Positions 40,642-50,980 of a stretch of DNA of 64,000 nt are shown here, piece by piece. Within the stretch, counting starts at the first letter, position 1, and each line of letters begins with the position of its first letter. The notes below the pieces were generated by a model, which was not told the DNA's origin, made no database searches, and saw only the letters and a program-made list of their open reading frames with translations. Made by a program: the position numbers and the translations under genes. Source of the DNA: Hemicentrotus pulcherrimus (Eukaryota; Echinodermata; Echinoidea; Camarodonta; Strongylocentrotidae); contig BEXV01000439.1 in NCBI GenBank assembly GCA_003118195.1, positions 176,720 through 240,719 of the forward strand. The letters are read 5' to 3'.

Positions 40642-42090
40642 ATGGAGCCAGTACCCAATGGAAGTTTGAACGGTTCTGTTATGGAGGAAGTGAGCCGCCC
40701 TTTCAATCTAGCCACGGTAACCCTGGCTGCAATTGCAGCAGGTTTTGCCAGTCTGTTCACCGTGGCAGGAAACCTTCTGGTCATTATTGCCTTTGCGCGA
40801 GAGCGTCGTTTACGCATCATCGGCAATTACTTCGTTTTAAGCATGGCTGTGGCTGATGCTTTGGTGGGTTTGATCTCCATGCCATTCTATACTACATATC
40901 TTCTGCTAGGTGAATGGCCAATGGGTCCTCATGTATGTGATGTATGGTTGTCACTAGACTATGTCTGCTGCGCTGCTTCGGTACTTGGTATCTTCCTTAT
41001 AAGTGTTGATCGATATAGGTCACTGTCTGCTCCTATGACCTACCGTCATCAAATGACTCGACCACGAGCAATGGCCCTCATTCTGGCAACTTGGGTTATT
41101 TCATTACTCCTCTTCGGTGTGCCCATAATCGGATGGCAGTATTTTGAAGGAAACAGAACGGTAGCATTAAATATGTGAGATGTTCAATTTGTGAATAATC
41201 CTTACTTCACTGCAGGATCAATTATTTTGATATACTGGATGCCATTGTTTGTGATCCTGGTATTATATACTCGCATTTACCTCTTAACGCGTAAACTGAC
41301 GCGAAGTCAGGCAAGGCTAATTGGCAGGCTCAGTATGCGCACCAAAAAGAAGAGGCGAAGTCGGACGGAAACGAACGCAACGATGACCGATGTGTTCCCT
41401 TCGCGAACAGAGAATGGAACGCACCGAGTGTCCGGCCCAACAGACTCTGATGATACGCCACAGGATCCGGGTCCTTATGTACCTGATACAGCTTCTTCAG
41501 AGATGGGTAAGGAATATGATACTATTAGTCCCTTGCCACAGAGGTGTAATTCGGCAGATGAGAGTGATGAATTCGATGTCAATAGTAACGGTGGAGATAA
41601 AACTCCTGACAATTATAACAAGAAAGCAAACTGGGCAACATCTATGCGCAGTGACAATAATTCTGTATATTCGGACTGTGACGCCGAGACTCATCCTATG
41701 AAACGACCAAACAGCTGCTCATCCCTCAATTCTGATCGCAAGGGTCTTAAATCAGCAATGAGCAACTTCAAGCACAAGGATCATCATCTAGGCAAGGCAC
41801 TCTCATCTGTCTTGGTTAATTTACGTGAAGCAAAAGCTGTCAGAACACTGAGCACCATCTTAGGCTTCTTCATTCTGTGCTGGACACCTTATAGTATCTT
41901 GATCATCGTCAAGGGTTTCTGTAACCCTTGTGTGAATGACAGCCTTTTTTCTTTTAGCTACTTCCTCTGTTATATTAACAGTACTTTAAACCCTGTGTGT
42001 TACGCGTTTGCTAATCGAGACTTTAAAATCGCTTTCAAGAAAATTCTTACTTGCGGCAAACGTCGTTATGAGTGGAAAGATGTCTTCTGA
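40642..42090 (+). CDS. Muscarinic acetylcholine receptor-like class A GPCR, one in-frame TGA at codon 179
   Basis: A seven-transmembrane receptor of the muscarinic acetylcholine type, expected at the plasma membrane and G-protein coupled. The start ATG has a good context (CAACAATGG) and is followed by two N-glycosylation sites (N6, N10). Seen: N44 (1.50), D72 (2.50), C99 (3.25), amine-binding D106 (3.32), DRY at 123-125, the muscarinic-like WQYF..NRTV in loop 2, a roughly 180-residue third intracellular loop, WTPY at 414-417, CNPC in loop 3, NPVCY at 450-454 and a short tail with a Cys after TM7. The tyrosine lid is kept (Y107, Y417, Y440), as is Y444, but the usual Asn 6.52 is Ser418. The only break is TGA at 41176-41178, codon 179, which aligns without gaps to the conserved loop-2 Cys (RTV + 4 residues + Cys + 2 + QF). 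Family assignment is firm. Whether it is a functional gene, a fresh pseudogene or a sequence error is open. Confidence 0.93.
41176..41178 (+). other. In-frame TGA at the loop-2 disulfide cysteine position of the receptor
   Basis: The reading frame before and after this codon is the same, and both sides match the muscarinic family with family-typical spacing. TGA differs by one base from the Cys codons TGT and TGC. The base after it is G, so this is not the known CUA read-through context. The sequence also makes a fair 5' splice site (ATGTGAGA), but the nearest CTGCAG acceptor would give a 41-nt intron that shifts the frame. Confidence 0.9.
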
Positions 42091-43000
42091 GACAGAACGA
42101 ACCCTCGTTCCATCGTACGTCCGTTTATCCAGTGGAGTTGCGGACGACAAGAGAAGAATAAACAAAACAAAACATTGCCAGGGTTTTGGTGTGGGTCTTC
42201 CTCTTACGCTTAAATCCAATTGGGGGTAAGGACTAAGTGAATTAGAAATGGAGCGCTTGAAGTCGAAGCAGGTAGGGTAGGATTGATACAGACCATGAAG
42301 AATAAGGCCAGCTGGGAGTGGATCGTGTACCAGTATGCGCTCAGCAAAGAAAATCACTCAATTCCTTGGAGGGATCAAACTGCAGTCGTACAGAATCTCA
42401 AGTGGAACTGGGAATGGGTTTAACTCAACTATCCAATATGCTTGTTTATCCTGACGAGAGGCTAAAAGGAGATATCTTTTACAATGAAGAACTGTGTCCC
42501 TTTTGGATTCCAGGATATCAGAATTGTCGTCACGTCGCTAGCTGTGTAGAGTGTTTTGATCAAAATAAAGAAGGACAGGTCACAAGCGCCGTGACATAAT
42601 CTTAGCAAAACATGATATTTCCATTTTTTTTCTTGAAGTGAAAGTCAGAATGCTTAAAATACGTGACCAAAAAGGAACTCCTGATTTCATGTTTAGTGTA
42701 CGTGTAGCTGAAAATCAAACAATAAATGAATTTATTGTATTATTGGTTGAGTAACTTATACAGCAATAGAAATATTTTTTTGTGTGCTACATGTGTTTTA
42801 GACAAAATGTTCCAATTATAATTGATTTTGAGCATCGCTGTAATTTCAGAAGAGTATTATGCTATCCAAGATTGCAGAAGGGATTAGTCATAAACCATGT
42901 AAACCCTTTTAATGTGATTATTGGCCGTTAGGTGGAGCAAATTTTGTAATGTGTGATGTAAATAAAAACTGAATAATGTTTCGTGGACAATTGATCATAC
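42091..43000 (+). other. Receptor 3' flank / probable 3' UTR with AATAAA signals
   Basis: The region after the receptor stop holds AATAAA hexamers at 42157, 42721 and 42961, any of which could serve as a poly(A) signal. I looked here for a SECIS-like stem-loop (ATGA quartet, AA in an apical loop, opposing TGA) and found ATGA strings but none with a convincing paired stem. A short inverted repeat GTCAC...GTGAC lies at about 42580-42595. No other coding region is supported. Confidence 0.45.
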
Positions 43001-44850
43001 GTTGTAAATAAGCTAGAATCTATTTATATTATTTGACTATCACAGTTTGTCCTGAGATTATATGTCAGAAATATATCTTCACAACATTTTGTTTGAATGT
43101 TCTGAATAGTTCTTTATATTTATGTTTCGTGTGTCATCCATTGCCGTGCATGTTTCTTAACCGTCCAGTATCTCATTCTCATGATTACCCTCTACTCATA
43201 TTTGCTTTGTGTGACAAAAACAGTATATCTGAAATATTAATGAGTTGTGCACCTGGCCGCATGATATGCACGCATAATGTGGGCATATAATTAGGCAACA
43301 ACCTAGAGTCTCTGCACAAGAACGTAAGTTAATGGCATGTAAAATAATGAGCATAATGAAAGCATCCATAGTTTTAATATTTTAAACTGGATTATATAGT
43401 TATTGGTAAAACATTTACGTCAAATTGTCCAACGTAACTACCAATGAACGTATAAGGGGACTATGACTCAATATTAACATTTTGGTAAAACGTATATTTT
43501 TTTCCTGAGTCCTTTTTAGTTTTCTTTCTATGTCTGTAAACCATTGCGGTCCCAATTACTCGATAGATATACTTGCGCGAAAACAGCAAACATTTTGCAA
43601 TGACTCTGTAAATACATGAAACTCGGCTTGTGCAGGTCAAACAGGAAGCTAGAATTTCACATTTTCCACCATGTGAAGTTTCGTCCCACAGTCTCTTCTC
43701 CAATGAAAGCCCCTTTAGAATTCGTTCACCCATAGAAATCGAAACTCTTCATCTATTGATGAATTCCTGATTATAAAGTCTATTTTTCTTTCATAGTGAA
43801 TTTTCCTTCTCAAATATGTGCGTTCATGCTTGCGATCGTGGATTTGTGTTGACACGTCACCATACATGTTTGGGAAGGATACAGGCATAATAACAAACTG
43901 ACAACGTAATGTTTTGTTCAAAATGAAGGGAAGACAAGTTCAAGCTTACTGCAAGAAACAGTCCATGTTCTTTAGAACATCCAGTTCCAATTTCATTTTT
44001 AATATTTTCGCCGATGTATATCATAATCAGATTGGATTTACAGCAAGAACCCTCTCTTCTTCACCATTAATTAATCAGACAATTGAAATAAATGATTATG
44101 ATTCAGTCTATCCCAGTCCTACACTCAGCACAATTGGAATTGGATTTTTAATTACAAGAATATTTTGACTAAAAATCAGCGTGGACACAAGAATCTGAAA
44201 TATTTTTATCATAAAACGATGCTGATTTACGATTACGCTAAAACAAAAGTTACACTTAAATGGGTGTGTTTTTTTAAATAATGCGACTCGTAATGTATTT
44301 GCAATAACTGTTGGGAATCCAAATGATTTGGGTGTATGTTTCTTACTTTCCAGTGTTATCTGATTTAAGTCAACATATTTATGTAATTAGGAATTTCATA
44401 TTTTCTTCTGGGGTGGGGAGTTGTTATCATCACATGGTCTTTCCACTTCAAATTATGACAAACCTACAATTGGCACTAGATCTATTTCATGACTGTCTCA
44501 CTATCTCCCATTACTGCTTTGAGATCATGACCACTTGGTTAATGACCACTGATTTTAATAGTGCAAACATAATTCCGTTTATTTAAACTTTCGGTCGAAA
44601 TGAAGAAATATGTTTTAAAGCACCAACTTGCAGATGACATGACCTAAGTGTAGGCCTTTAAACCCGTGTTCTTGGTGCCAAATATATTTGAATAGTTTAA
44701 AGTTTTACTGACTAAGCAAAATTTGTTTTGTTCACTACGCAACCTTTTAGACCTTTCAACTAAAATATGATTCATAGAGCAATCAAATCTATCTATTCTT
44801 TTGTCGACATATCTATGAAATTCCGATAATTCATACTAACCCATCACTAG
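43001..44850. other. Region between the receptor and the 44.85-kb exon candidate
   Basis: AT-rich, no supported gene. It would be intron if the exon at 44851 has an upstream partner here, but none was identified. Confidence 0.5.
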
Positions 44851-45080
44851 GTGCAATGTGAGAACTGGGATGATAGGAGCGAGGACATATCTTATATCGT
44901 TCTAATGAATGATAATAGGTCATATTTATACGAAACAATAGTTTCGCTCAAAGGTGCGTTCAGTGCGCATTCTGGTGTATTTGCAATTGCTGTGGGGGAA
45001 TCCCAATTCGGTACCGAAAAGGGAAGCAGAAGTTATCCAGTTAAAATATATCCTATGACGTATAGAAATGATCGCTATGA
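44851..45080 (+). CDS. Candidate exon with strong splice signals, gene unknown
   Basis: An open frame of 77 codons begins directly after CATACTAACCCATCACTAG, which contains a textbook branch-point TACTAAC followed by an AG acceptor. The peptide begins VQCENWDDRSEDISYIVLMN and contains GVFAIAVGESQFG, with alternating hydrophobic residues suggesting beta strands. A donor-like GA/GTAATA follows at 45081, just before the stop. The Cys-x2-Trp-Asp and beta pattern faintly recalls extracellular REJ/PKD-type modules, but this is not an assignment. The next exon could lie in or past the assembly gap. Confidence 0.4.
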
Positions 45081-45242
45081 GTAATAGGTTTGTTCAAACA
45101 GTATATAATTATGTGTATTCCAAACGTGAAACAGGTACTTCATTTTAAATACAATAAATTATGTTTTTCTTTTGCAGAATAGAAAATAGTGTTTGTTTTC
45201 ATTTATTAAGTACACTAATGTTGGTATCAGAAGAATGAAGAG

Positions 45243-45338
45243 NNNNNNNNNNNNNNNNNNNNNNNNNNNNNNNNNNNNNNNNNNNNNNNNNNNNNNNNNN
45301 NNNNNNNNNNNNNNNNNNNNNNNNNNNNNNNNNNNNNN
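45243..45338. other. Assembly gap, 96 N
   Basis: A run of unknown bases followed by TGT and a 21-base G-run (45342-45362). The gap interrupts the region after the candidate exon at 44851-45080. Confidence 0.99.
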
Positions 45339-45376
45339 TGTGGGGGGGGGGGGGGGGGGGGGTTGATGCAATTCGT

Positions 45377-45450
45377 ACTTTTAGTCTTTTGAATTCATCT
45401 TTCTACTCGAAACGTTTCGAGTAGAAAGATGAATTCAAAAGACTAAAAGT
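45377..45450. repeat. Perfect 74-bp palindrome with no spacer
   Basis: Two 37-bp arms (45377-45413 and 45414-45450) are exact reverse complements around the centre GAAAC/GTTTC. Beyond the arms, weaker symmetry continues (TGCAA on both sides). It lies 39 bp right of the N gap, next to a 21-G run. Confidence 0.97.
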
Positions 45451-45654
45451 TTTGCAGGATGTTAAAAGCGGATAACAATTAGCCTATGAATTGAATGTAA
45501 GGCCGTGTGTTAGCTTATAAAGGCATTAATTTCTTTAAATATGAAACAATGAAAGGCGAATGAAAGTTTGACGTAGAGAATGACTTTGAAATAGAGTATA
45601 TAAAGGGAAAAGGCGTTTACCTAAAGTATACGTGTGATTAATCAGCTAAATCTG

Positions 45655-45752
45655 CAGGTAGATTTTGACGAACCTTTTAAAAACCCTGGTGATGAGTCAT
45701 CCGTGTCAAGAAAGTGATAAATGATGTATCATTAGACAGAGTATTGGTTACT
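45655..45752 (+). repeat. Dispersed repeat D, copy 2
   Basis: Counterpart of 2765-2872: AGATTTTGAC, GATGAGTCATCCGTGTCA, then GTATCATTAGACAGAGTATT after a diverged spacer. Confidence 0.55.
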
Positions 45753-45892
45753 ATTTGCAATAAAGCTTCTGAAGTTTGGTATAATATTTGTAAACGACTT
45801 TAATATCATACAGTTACATGTATATGCTTCCGTAAGAAAACAGAAACGGAGACATAATACAACAGCGAGTTAAAAAAAGTGATATTGTTTGA

Positions 45893-46330
45893 GAGCGCGC
45901 GCGCTCAAGAGAGAGAGAGAGAGAGAGACACACACACACACACCTCTCAACGCTCCCATCTTTCCTTTTTCACCATCCTCTGCATCCTTTCTCCAATTCT
46001 TCCTTTCCTCCCTTCTTTCCACCATTGCATCCTCCCCTCTTCCCTTCTTCCCTCCATTCATTCTTTCCTCCTTCCTCTCCGCCATCCTTCCACTCTTCTG
46101 TTATTCTCATCTTTCTATCCTAAACCTTTTTATGTTCTCATATTCCAGTCTTCCATTCGACCCTTCCTCTTTTCTCCCATTCTTCCTTGCATCACTTCTT
46201 TTACAACCTTGCATATTTACATCTTTCCTTCTTCCCTTAACCCACCGCCCCCTTTCTCTTCTTTCGTTGTCCTACCCTCCCATCCTCCATCTTTTATTCC
46301 TACCTTTTATTGTCCCATCTCTCACATCTA
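45893..46330. repeat. (GC)n-(GA)n-(CA)n block followed by a polypyrimidine tract
   Basis: A self-complementary GAGCGCGCGCGCTC at 45893-45906, (GA)n and (CA)n to 45943, then about 385 bp strongly biased to C and T on the plus strand. Long open frames on both strands reflect the base bias (Ser/Leu/Pro-rich). Confidence 0.9.
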
Positions 46331-46734
46331 AGTCTCCATCCTTGAAGAAGAAAAGGCTGTGTAGCATCGATTAAAGACAGTGGGCTGTTTGTTTTCTTCC
46401 GTTCAAAGATGGACGGCCCACTCTACTTTACTTCCTTTACTACACTCCAATAGGTCACGTGACTTGGTCAGCCCAATATTTTAAGATGAGGAATACGAAT
46501 GAAGGCACTTTACATATTAAAGGTTATCCTCAGTTCTAGCTAGCAATGACTAAAAATGTAGTTTTCTTAGTCGCAAGCACTGGAAATGTGGCGGGATGGG
46601 AGGGCGGGAGGGGTCGCCCATACACCTTTCTCGAAGTTGTTTACATATTTGAAAATCTGTCGGTAGAAAGAACTGACAATAAAATAAAAGAATGGATTCA
46701 AAGCATTTTTCAACAATTATTTGCGCTGTTTTTC

Positions 46735-47276
46735 AGATACTATGTCCCTTTTGCAGCCAACCTCAAATTCTGAAGAACTTTGAAGGAATCATGAATATGG
46801 CATGTATGTCCTCTGTGTGAAATTTAAACGTAAACAGTGTCCTAATATTCAAATTATGCAAGGAAACCCGTTTATTTGCTAGACTTCACTGCCAGACACT
46901 ATCGAGTGACTGACTGGCCTTTTCCTTCTTTTTTATTCGTTGGTAATGACATACATGAAATGAGCTGTAAAGGATACATGGACATTTGTGTACATCAATA
47001 ACCCACTTCTTGTAATGGTCAAAATTAAATTGATTGAATTTTTGCGCAGCATAAAACGTACGACCATTCGGTACAATGGTCTGAAAATCAAGACTATTAC
47101 TTATTGGCTCTTTAGCTCCTAAGTCTATTTGACAACTAATAGTCGTCATTTTCCCACTTAACGGCATTTTCACGACCCCCCTTTTATTAGGGAAGTTCTA
47201 AATTAGTATTATCTTTCAAATGCCGTTGGAATTTAACCTTTTCATTTTTTGGGCCTGCAAATGGGACATAGTTCCT
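46735..47276 (-). mobile_element. Internally deleted copy of the TTAA/THAP transposon
   Basis: A 542-bp copy of the 24.1-25.9 kb element. Its left roughly 115 bp match 24086-24196 and its right roughly 430 bp match 25494-25914, with the intervening 1.3 kb, including the THAP exon, missing. Right terminus and TTAA (47277-47280) are kept; the left TTAA is mutated. This is the usual structure of a non-autonomous derivative. It keeps a long open minus frame, described separately. Confidence 0.85.
46886..47167 (-). pseudogene. Open frame within the deleted transposon copy
   Basis: An uninterrupted minus frame of about 93 codons from an ATG at 47165-47167, starting MPLSGKMTTISCQIDLG. It corresponds to the stop-interrupted frame in the larger copy. 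It contains FNQFNFDHYKKWVID and ends in LDSVWQ just inside the deletion junction. Family unknown; it probably represents transposon coding sequence that survived by chance. Confidence 0.4.
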
Positions 47277-47462
47277 TTAAAACTCCTCAAAATTTAACCT
47301 TTAAAATCTGTCCGTAAATTGAGATGACTAGATATGTCACACAATAAAGAAACCAATGTCTTGATCTGTTCGCCTGGTAACCAACTAATATTCAAATATG
47401 TATCAATATAACTTGCAACTTTCGCATTTATTAACGCAGCGTATAACATACTGTGGTATGTT

Positions 47463-47521
47463 AAAGCCAGAAGGGCATTGATTCAAATACTTTAACACAG
47501 AGCAAATGCCCTTCTGACTTT
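47463..47521. repeat. Inverted repeat, 17-bp arms with one mismatch
   Basis: Left arm AAAGCCAGAAGGGCATT (47463-47479) pairs with AATGCCCTTCTGACTTT (47505-47521), leaving a 25-nt loop. It could be the core of a small foldback element; no family assigned. Confidence 0.8.
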
Positions 47522-50264
47522 GAATAGACAATGTGAAAGAACGATGTCGCAGGATATCTTTGTTCAAATAAGCTTTCGTTCTTCATCAGATATGACTTTA
47601 AACCGGAAAAATTAAGATTAACTAATTAGTTGATTATACAAAATGTATGACAGGAATGAACAAACCACTAACTGGCACAATAAGTAAACATGTGTCAGGA
47701 CAATTTACAAATATACATAGAGAAGACAAGAAGACTTTAGAGTAGATGACAGAGTAATAACTGATACATTTAGTAGAATATGTAGAAATAGTGAAAATTC
47801 AAAAGGAATATCATAATTCATATATACATACCTGCAATGAAAAACAGGCCGTGTCACTTAAAAGGATTTAATTAATGAAGGCATTTTGGAAGGACTTTGA
47901 CCTGAAATTTTCTCACACATTTCTACTTATTTGTACCAATTCGTGCTTTGGTAGTTAATGTAATGCTTTTTCGTTAAAATGTGTTTGAGAGACTAAAATG
48001 TCATTTCCACTCTTGTTTAAAGCAGACATGATTTTTGATGAATAATACAAGATCGATGCCATCTCTTTCACATATCCCCCAAACACGAATCAAGCATTGT
48101 GAGAAGAGATGAAAGGTTTCTCTTATGTTCTGTGAATCATGAATGTATCCACCAGTCAGACACTTTAACAGGATTGGACATCGTTTTCTCACAGTCTTCT
48201 CTCATTCTATTCCATCAAGATGATTCTCTGATCAATTTCCCGTCCTATATATTAGCAAACTGTCAGACATGGAAAGTGGGCTGACTGTTACACAGTTCAA
48301 GATACGTAGTCAGGTTCCTTACTAGGCTTTATTGAAAGAAAGTGGAATAACCCCTACCCCTAGGGTCGCAAGCCTCACTTGGAATGAAAGCAAATTAAGG
48401 GTAAAACACGAGAAATGCGGAAGGTACGATCTCGCTCGCGGGGCGGTCTTTTCATGCTAATTTCACTCATTACTGCAAACGGACGTGTAATATTGTTTTC
48501 CACGTTGCACGCATTCGACCAAAAACAATTGAGCAGTAATGAATGCAATGCGACATGAAAAAGTACCATGGCATATGGATCAGCCAGGCGCCATGGACGA
48601 GACACAGGCTACTCTTAAAGAAGAAAATATGTTTTGATATAGAATATTGAAATTTGCTTTCGAAACGATGGCAACTAGGAATCCACATATAAATGTGTTT
48701 CACGTGATCAGAATGAGTGAAGCATGAAAAGTCGCTTCTGAAAAGCACGCACTTTGAATATGATATCTAGTTGAGTACATAGTTCTGAAAACGTAGAACA
48801 GTATCGTGTTATTAGAGAAGGAAAACAAGAAACAGCACACCTGCATGCTACGAAATATCACTCAATTTCATGGCTTGGTTGAAGTTGAGGTTAATTTGGT
48901 TTCCAAGCTGATTACTTGGTGCGGCCCAAATACAGGATTTAAAACATTTGACTTTTTTCTTCTTCTTCAAATTGAGATTTTGCAATTTTTGAAAGACTTA
49001 CAGAAGAAAGACAAGATAAAATATCGACAGTGAAATACCACAATACTGTAACATACAATACAATACAATAAATAACAACTTCTTAAATATCTTTAAAAAT
49101 TAAAAGTATATACACTTATGTAAAGAAATACTTGGTAATTTAAGTCTTGTCATTATGAATAATGCTCCGGATACACCCCCCTGTGTCAGAAACTCANGGG
49201 GGGGGAGTGCTATATTTACCACAGTAAACAGTGATGTCCTACAGTTATGATAATGGGGCTGTGAACTCTACACACAGTGAATGCCATTTGCGGAACGTTT
49301 ATGACAAATTTCAAGAAGGAACTATTCAATCACTGTCATTGCCGATTTGAGGACCAAAACATTTGAAATGAGCAAAATGTAAATATTGACAGCCAACGAT
49401 CAAAACGAAAGGTTGGATTTTGGTCACGTGCCTGTATCCGTAACGTCATATGCGTGACATTACTACATAATAAAAATATGATTTCTATGGGACATGGAGT
49501 AGGATTAATTCCCGGACGTCTTTCCATGGATTTGGTCGTTGCTACTTTGTAAAAATATGAATGAAAACTTGAATAAACCAAGATAAACCCCAAGAAAAAA
49601 AGGATTACAAATAAAAGAAGAAAAGAAAAGAAAATAACACATAAGTACAAAAACGCAACAAGAAAAGCTGTCAATCAAACGACTGCGTGCATTATAGCAA
49701 ATCATAATTATTTTATCGGAAGTAAAATACTAGCAAATAAAGGCACGCCGCCCATCCGATTGTCATAATTATAACGATACTTGGTTTTTTGGCTGCCCCT
49801 CCAAGTTCAGATCACCCCTCGATATAGACTGCCCCTTGAAAATGAAACGTATCGATATACGTTGATACCATACGGATGATATCAGAAGAAGAGCATCAAG
49901 AATTAATAAAAAGTGCTTTAAATGTACACTTCTTGTGTTTTCTGTTTTCACATGATAAAATTCTATCAATGTATACTTACAGTTTCAAAAGAAGAGCCAC
50001 ACATGTTAACACTACCAATAAACAAAATCAATTAAATGAACCAGGCATCTCGATCCTCATTGACGTCCCACTCTACCTTACATCTTTTACTACATCGTTT
50101 ATTATTTTATTATTATTGTTATAATCAGTACAAGTCTTCTGCTTCTTCTTCTTCTTCTTATTTTCAACATTAATATTATTATCAAATTCAATTCATAACT
50201 ATGTTTCACTTTGCAATACATTTGTTTAAAATGACCAAATTTTAAAAGAGCGGCACATTTACAA
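47522..50264. other. Non-coding region
   Basis: Contains a CTTCATCAGATAT motif near 47580-47595 and a G-run with one N at 49197. No gene supported. Confidence 0.5.
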
Positions 50265-50385
50265 TACATGCGGGCAAGCACTTAATCCAATGACCGGGGT
50301 AATAGTATATTTGTAAAGTGCTTAGAGACATTTGTATTAAGCGCTATATAAAAATTAAATATCATTACAAATATTATAACATTAG
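50265..50385 (+). mobile_element. SINE 3' fragment, same family as 56571-56931
   Basis: Shares CGGGCAAGCACTTAATCC, ACCGGGGTAATAGTATATTT and GTAAAGTGCTTAGAGACA with the minus-strand SINE at 56.6 kb, and ends in a TTAAGCGCTATATAAA block followed by AT-rich tail. The tRNA-like head is absent, so this is 5'-truncated. Confidence 0.75.
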
Positions 50386-50914
50386 GAGGCAAATTTCGAG
50401 TACGCACAAATCAATCAGGGTACATTTTAATGACTAGGGATTCAATGCAACCTTTTTAATCTCTAAAATTCACCTTTTGCAAGGCCATACCAATGGTGAC
50501 CGAGTTAAATTACCCGCGATTTACTTATCCTGTTTAAAGAGTAAAATCTTTTAGAAACCTTTACATTTTAACATGCCAGTTCTTATCTGATTCGTTAACT
50601 TTGAAATTCTAGAAGAGCGCCTCAAGATCTTTGTCTAATCTTCTAACACAGAGGTTCGAATCGATGTTATATGGGTTAGGTTGTAGTGGTGACCTTTCAT
50701 AGCATGGCTTGTTACACGAGAAACTTGTGTATTGTGTACGCATGGGCCTCCAATTCAGAGGCACAGTGAGGATAAAAATATATTTGAATCTAATGATTTC
50801 AATGTACTAATATAAATGTCCTAGGATTCAATTTACTAATGTCTACACATTCTGGAATTTCAAAAAGGTGTTTTATTATTGGGGTGAGTTGTTAGGAAAA
50901 TAATACATGTATAA

Positions 50915-50980
50915 TGAATAATAATAATAAAAACGTTACTTATAAAGCGTTTACCACCGAAGTCTATAAGCGCTACATAC
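50915..50980 (-). mobile_element. SINE-type tail, (TTATT)n end, minus orientation
   Basis: AATAATAATAATAA followed by AAAACGTTACTTATAAAGCG and TATAAGCGCTACATAC. Reverse-complemented this is a GTAGCGCTTATA/CGCTTTATAAGT module ending in an ATT tail, the arrangement seen in the other SINE tails of this window. Confidence 0.4.

Noticed and set aside
42318..42599. 93-codon frame downstream of the receptor
   Set aside because: Starts with GTG, lies in the likely 3' UTR and shows no domain.
42091..43300. SECIS element for the receptor TGA
   Set aside because: ATGA strings near 42294, 42483 and 42610 lack a paired helix and an AA apical loop facing a TGA. A dedicated search could still find a divergent one.
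45870..46374. 150- and 161-codon open frames on the plus strand
   Set aside because: Low-complexity Ser/Leu/Pro peptides from the polypyrimidine tract, open in two overlapping frames.
47570..47605. Hammerhead ribozyme-like core (CTGATGA...GAAA on the minus strand)
   Set aside because: Only five bases separate the two core motifs, so stem II cannot form, and flanking stems I and III are not evident.
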